A stretch of DNA of 7,006 bases from an uncultured bacterium (GTDB lineage: Bacteria; Patescibacteriota; Dojkabacteria; SC72): contig CALLXA010000057.1 of assembly GCA_938015795.1 (NCBI GenBank), positions 1 to 7,006 of the forward strand, written 5' to 3'. The position numbers were made by a program, and so were the translations under genes. The notes below the pieces were generated by a model. That model did no database searches. It had not been told where the DNA came from and was given only the letters and a program-made list of their open reading frames with translations. Of this stretch, positions 6,429-7,006 are shown piece by piece (position 1 is the stretch's first letter; each line of letters opens with the position of its first letter).

Positions 6429-6457
6429 TTGACAAGAAATTAAGTCTTCAATATAAT
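6429..6457 (+). promoter_or_regulatory. Perfect consensus sigma-70 promoter of the radical SAM gene
   Basis: TTGACA (6429-6434), exactly 17 nt, then TATAAT (6452-6457): both hexamers and the spacing match the bacterial housekeeping consensus exactly. Initiation should occur near 6464, giving a leader of about 29 nt to the ATG at 6493. That leader has no Shine-Dalgarno sequence and no visible hairpin. The promoter makes the gene independent of the upstream tRNA. Confidence 0.85.
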
Positions 6458-6492
6458 CCCGATATTGTTTCTAAACTCTAGGCCCTCAATCA

Positions 6493-7006
6493 ATGAACTA
6501 CAAGAACGAGATTAGGTTTGTAATAACAAACAAATGTAATTACAATTGTATCTTCTGCCACAACGAAGGAGTCCCCAAAACTTGCGCTTTTTCAAAACAA
6601 ATTACCCCAGAAGATTATGGTTATATAACAGACGTAGCTTCTAGATGTTTTGACATTGAAAAATTTGTTTTAACTGGAGGAGAGCCTTTGCTAAAAAGCG
6701 ACATAATAGATATAGCAAAATCTATCAAAAAAAATGGGGCAAAGCATATCACGCTCGTTAGTAATGGATCTTTATTAAAGAAGAAAAGAAAAATACTGAA
6801 TCACATTGATGAACTTCATGTATCACTTGGAACAATAAATAAAGAGGCATATCAATATAGAACAAACTCCCAAATTGATCCAGCGATAATAGAGAAAGAA
6901 CTTAGAGAAATCTCTAAAGACTTCAAAAATATAAAACTTAATGTTGTTATGTTAGATTTTGAAAATGAAGATTGTGGAAATTTATTAGAATTAATAACTC
7001 TAGCAA
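6493..7006 (+). CDS. Radical SAM protein, MoaA-like N-terminal half (partial, runs off window)
   Basis: The frame is open from the ATG at 6493 to the window end, giving 171 codons without a stop. The N-terminus carries the radical SAM cluster motif CNYNCIFC (Cys15, Cys19, Cys22), which binds the 4Fe-4S cluster that cleaves S-adenosylmethionine. LTGGEPLL (60-67) is the SAM-contacting GGEP motif, and TLVSNGSLL and ELHVSLGTI fit later strands of the barrel. The CHNEG context after the third cysteine resembles the MoaA/NifB/PqqE branch, including archaeal MoaA-like proteins. The substrate is not deducible without the C-terminal half; an auxiliary cluster or SPASM-type domain would be decisive. 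An in-frame TAA at 6472, with no other start between, supports the chosen ATG. No neighbouring molybdopterin gene is visible, so a cofactor role is not assumed. Confidence 0.88.
   Translation, partial: MNYKNEIRFVITNKCNYNCIFCHNEGVPKTCAFSKQITPEDYGYITDVASRCFDIEKFVLTGGEPLLKSDIIDIAKSIKKNGAKHITLVSNGSLLKKKRKILNHIDELHVSLGTINKEAYQYRTNSQIDPAIIEKELREISKDFKNIKLNVVMLDFENEDCGNLLELITLA

Noticed and set aside
6371..6500. tRNA-Val as an integration site for a mobile element carrying the radical SAM gene
   Set aside because: No second copy of the tRNA 3' end and no integrase is seen in the window, though an element could extend past the right edge.
1..7006. Alternative genetic code (UGA read as glycine), as in some Patescibacteria
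   Set aside because: All genes end in TAA or TAG, but none has an in-frame TGA, which should be frequent if UGA meant glycine. Standard code fits.

Overview
The window is strongly AT-rich, densely coded bacterial DNA that reads in the standard code. Every complete gene ends in TAA or TAG and none has an in-frame TGA. The gene mix (a sortase, a two-Ig membrane surface protein, YibE/F and AI-2E membrane proteins, a trimmed trigger factor), the short intergenic gaps and the scarcity of Shine-Dalgarno sites suggest a reduced-genome lineage such as Candidate Phyla Radiation/Patescibacteria. This placement is an inference; a low-GC Gram-positive relative cannot be excluded from the sequence alone.

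Left part (13-3313, minus strand): transcription runs right to left. A membrane-anchored protein with two Ig-like domains (2375-3313) ends in a clear intrinsic terminator (2326-2355). A new promoter lies against that terminator and starts a two-gene unit, YibE/F (1185-2291) then an AI-2E/PerM-family transporter (13-1167), separated by 17 nt.

Middle (3314-5771, plus strand): a 100-nt divergent intergenic region separates the Ig protein from a sortase (3414-4097). The sortase -10 box lies so close to its ATG that the mRNA should be nearly leaderless. It is followed by trigger factor (4135-5169) and ClpP (5190-5771), a protein-folding and protein-degradation pair. The trigger factor lacks the whole peptidyl-prolyl isomerase domain.

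Right part (5774-7006): an unrecognised 157-residue minus-strand protein converges on clpP with a 2-nt gap. Its promoter is interleaved with the divergent promoter of a tRNA-Val(GAC) gene (6322-6398, CCA encoded). After the tRNA comes a perfect consensus sigma-70-type promoter (TTGACA, 17 nt, TATAAT), which drives a radical SAM enzyme cut off by the window end (6493-7006).

The Ig protein and sortase are plausibly a surface-display pair, and trigger factor and ClpP form a proteostasis pair. No CRISPR array, insertion sequence, attachment-site duplication or phage gene is visible. The most noteworthy points are the domain-deleted trigger factor, the near-absence of Shine-Dalgarno sites with promoters abutting start codons, the possible sortase-substrate neighbour, and the truncated radical SAM gene with its unusually strong promoter.
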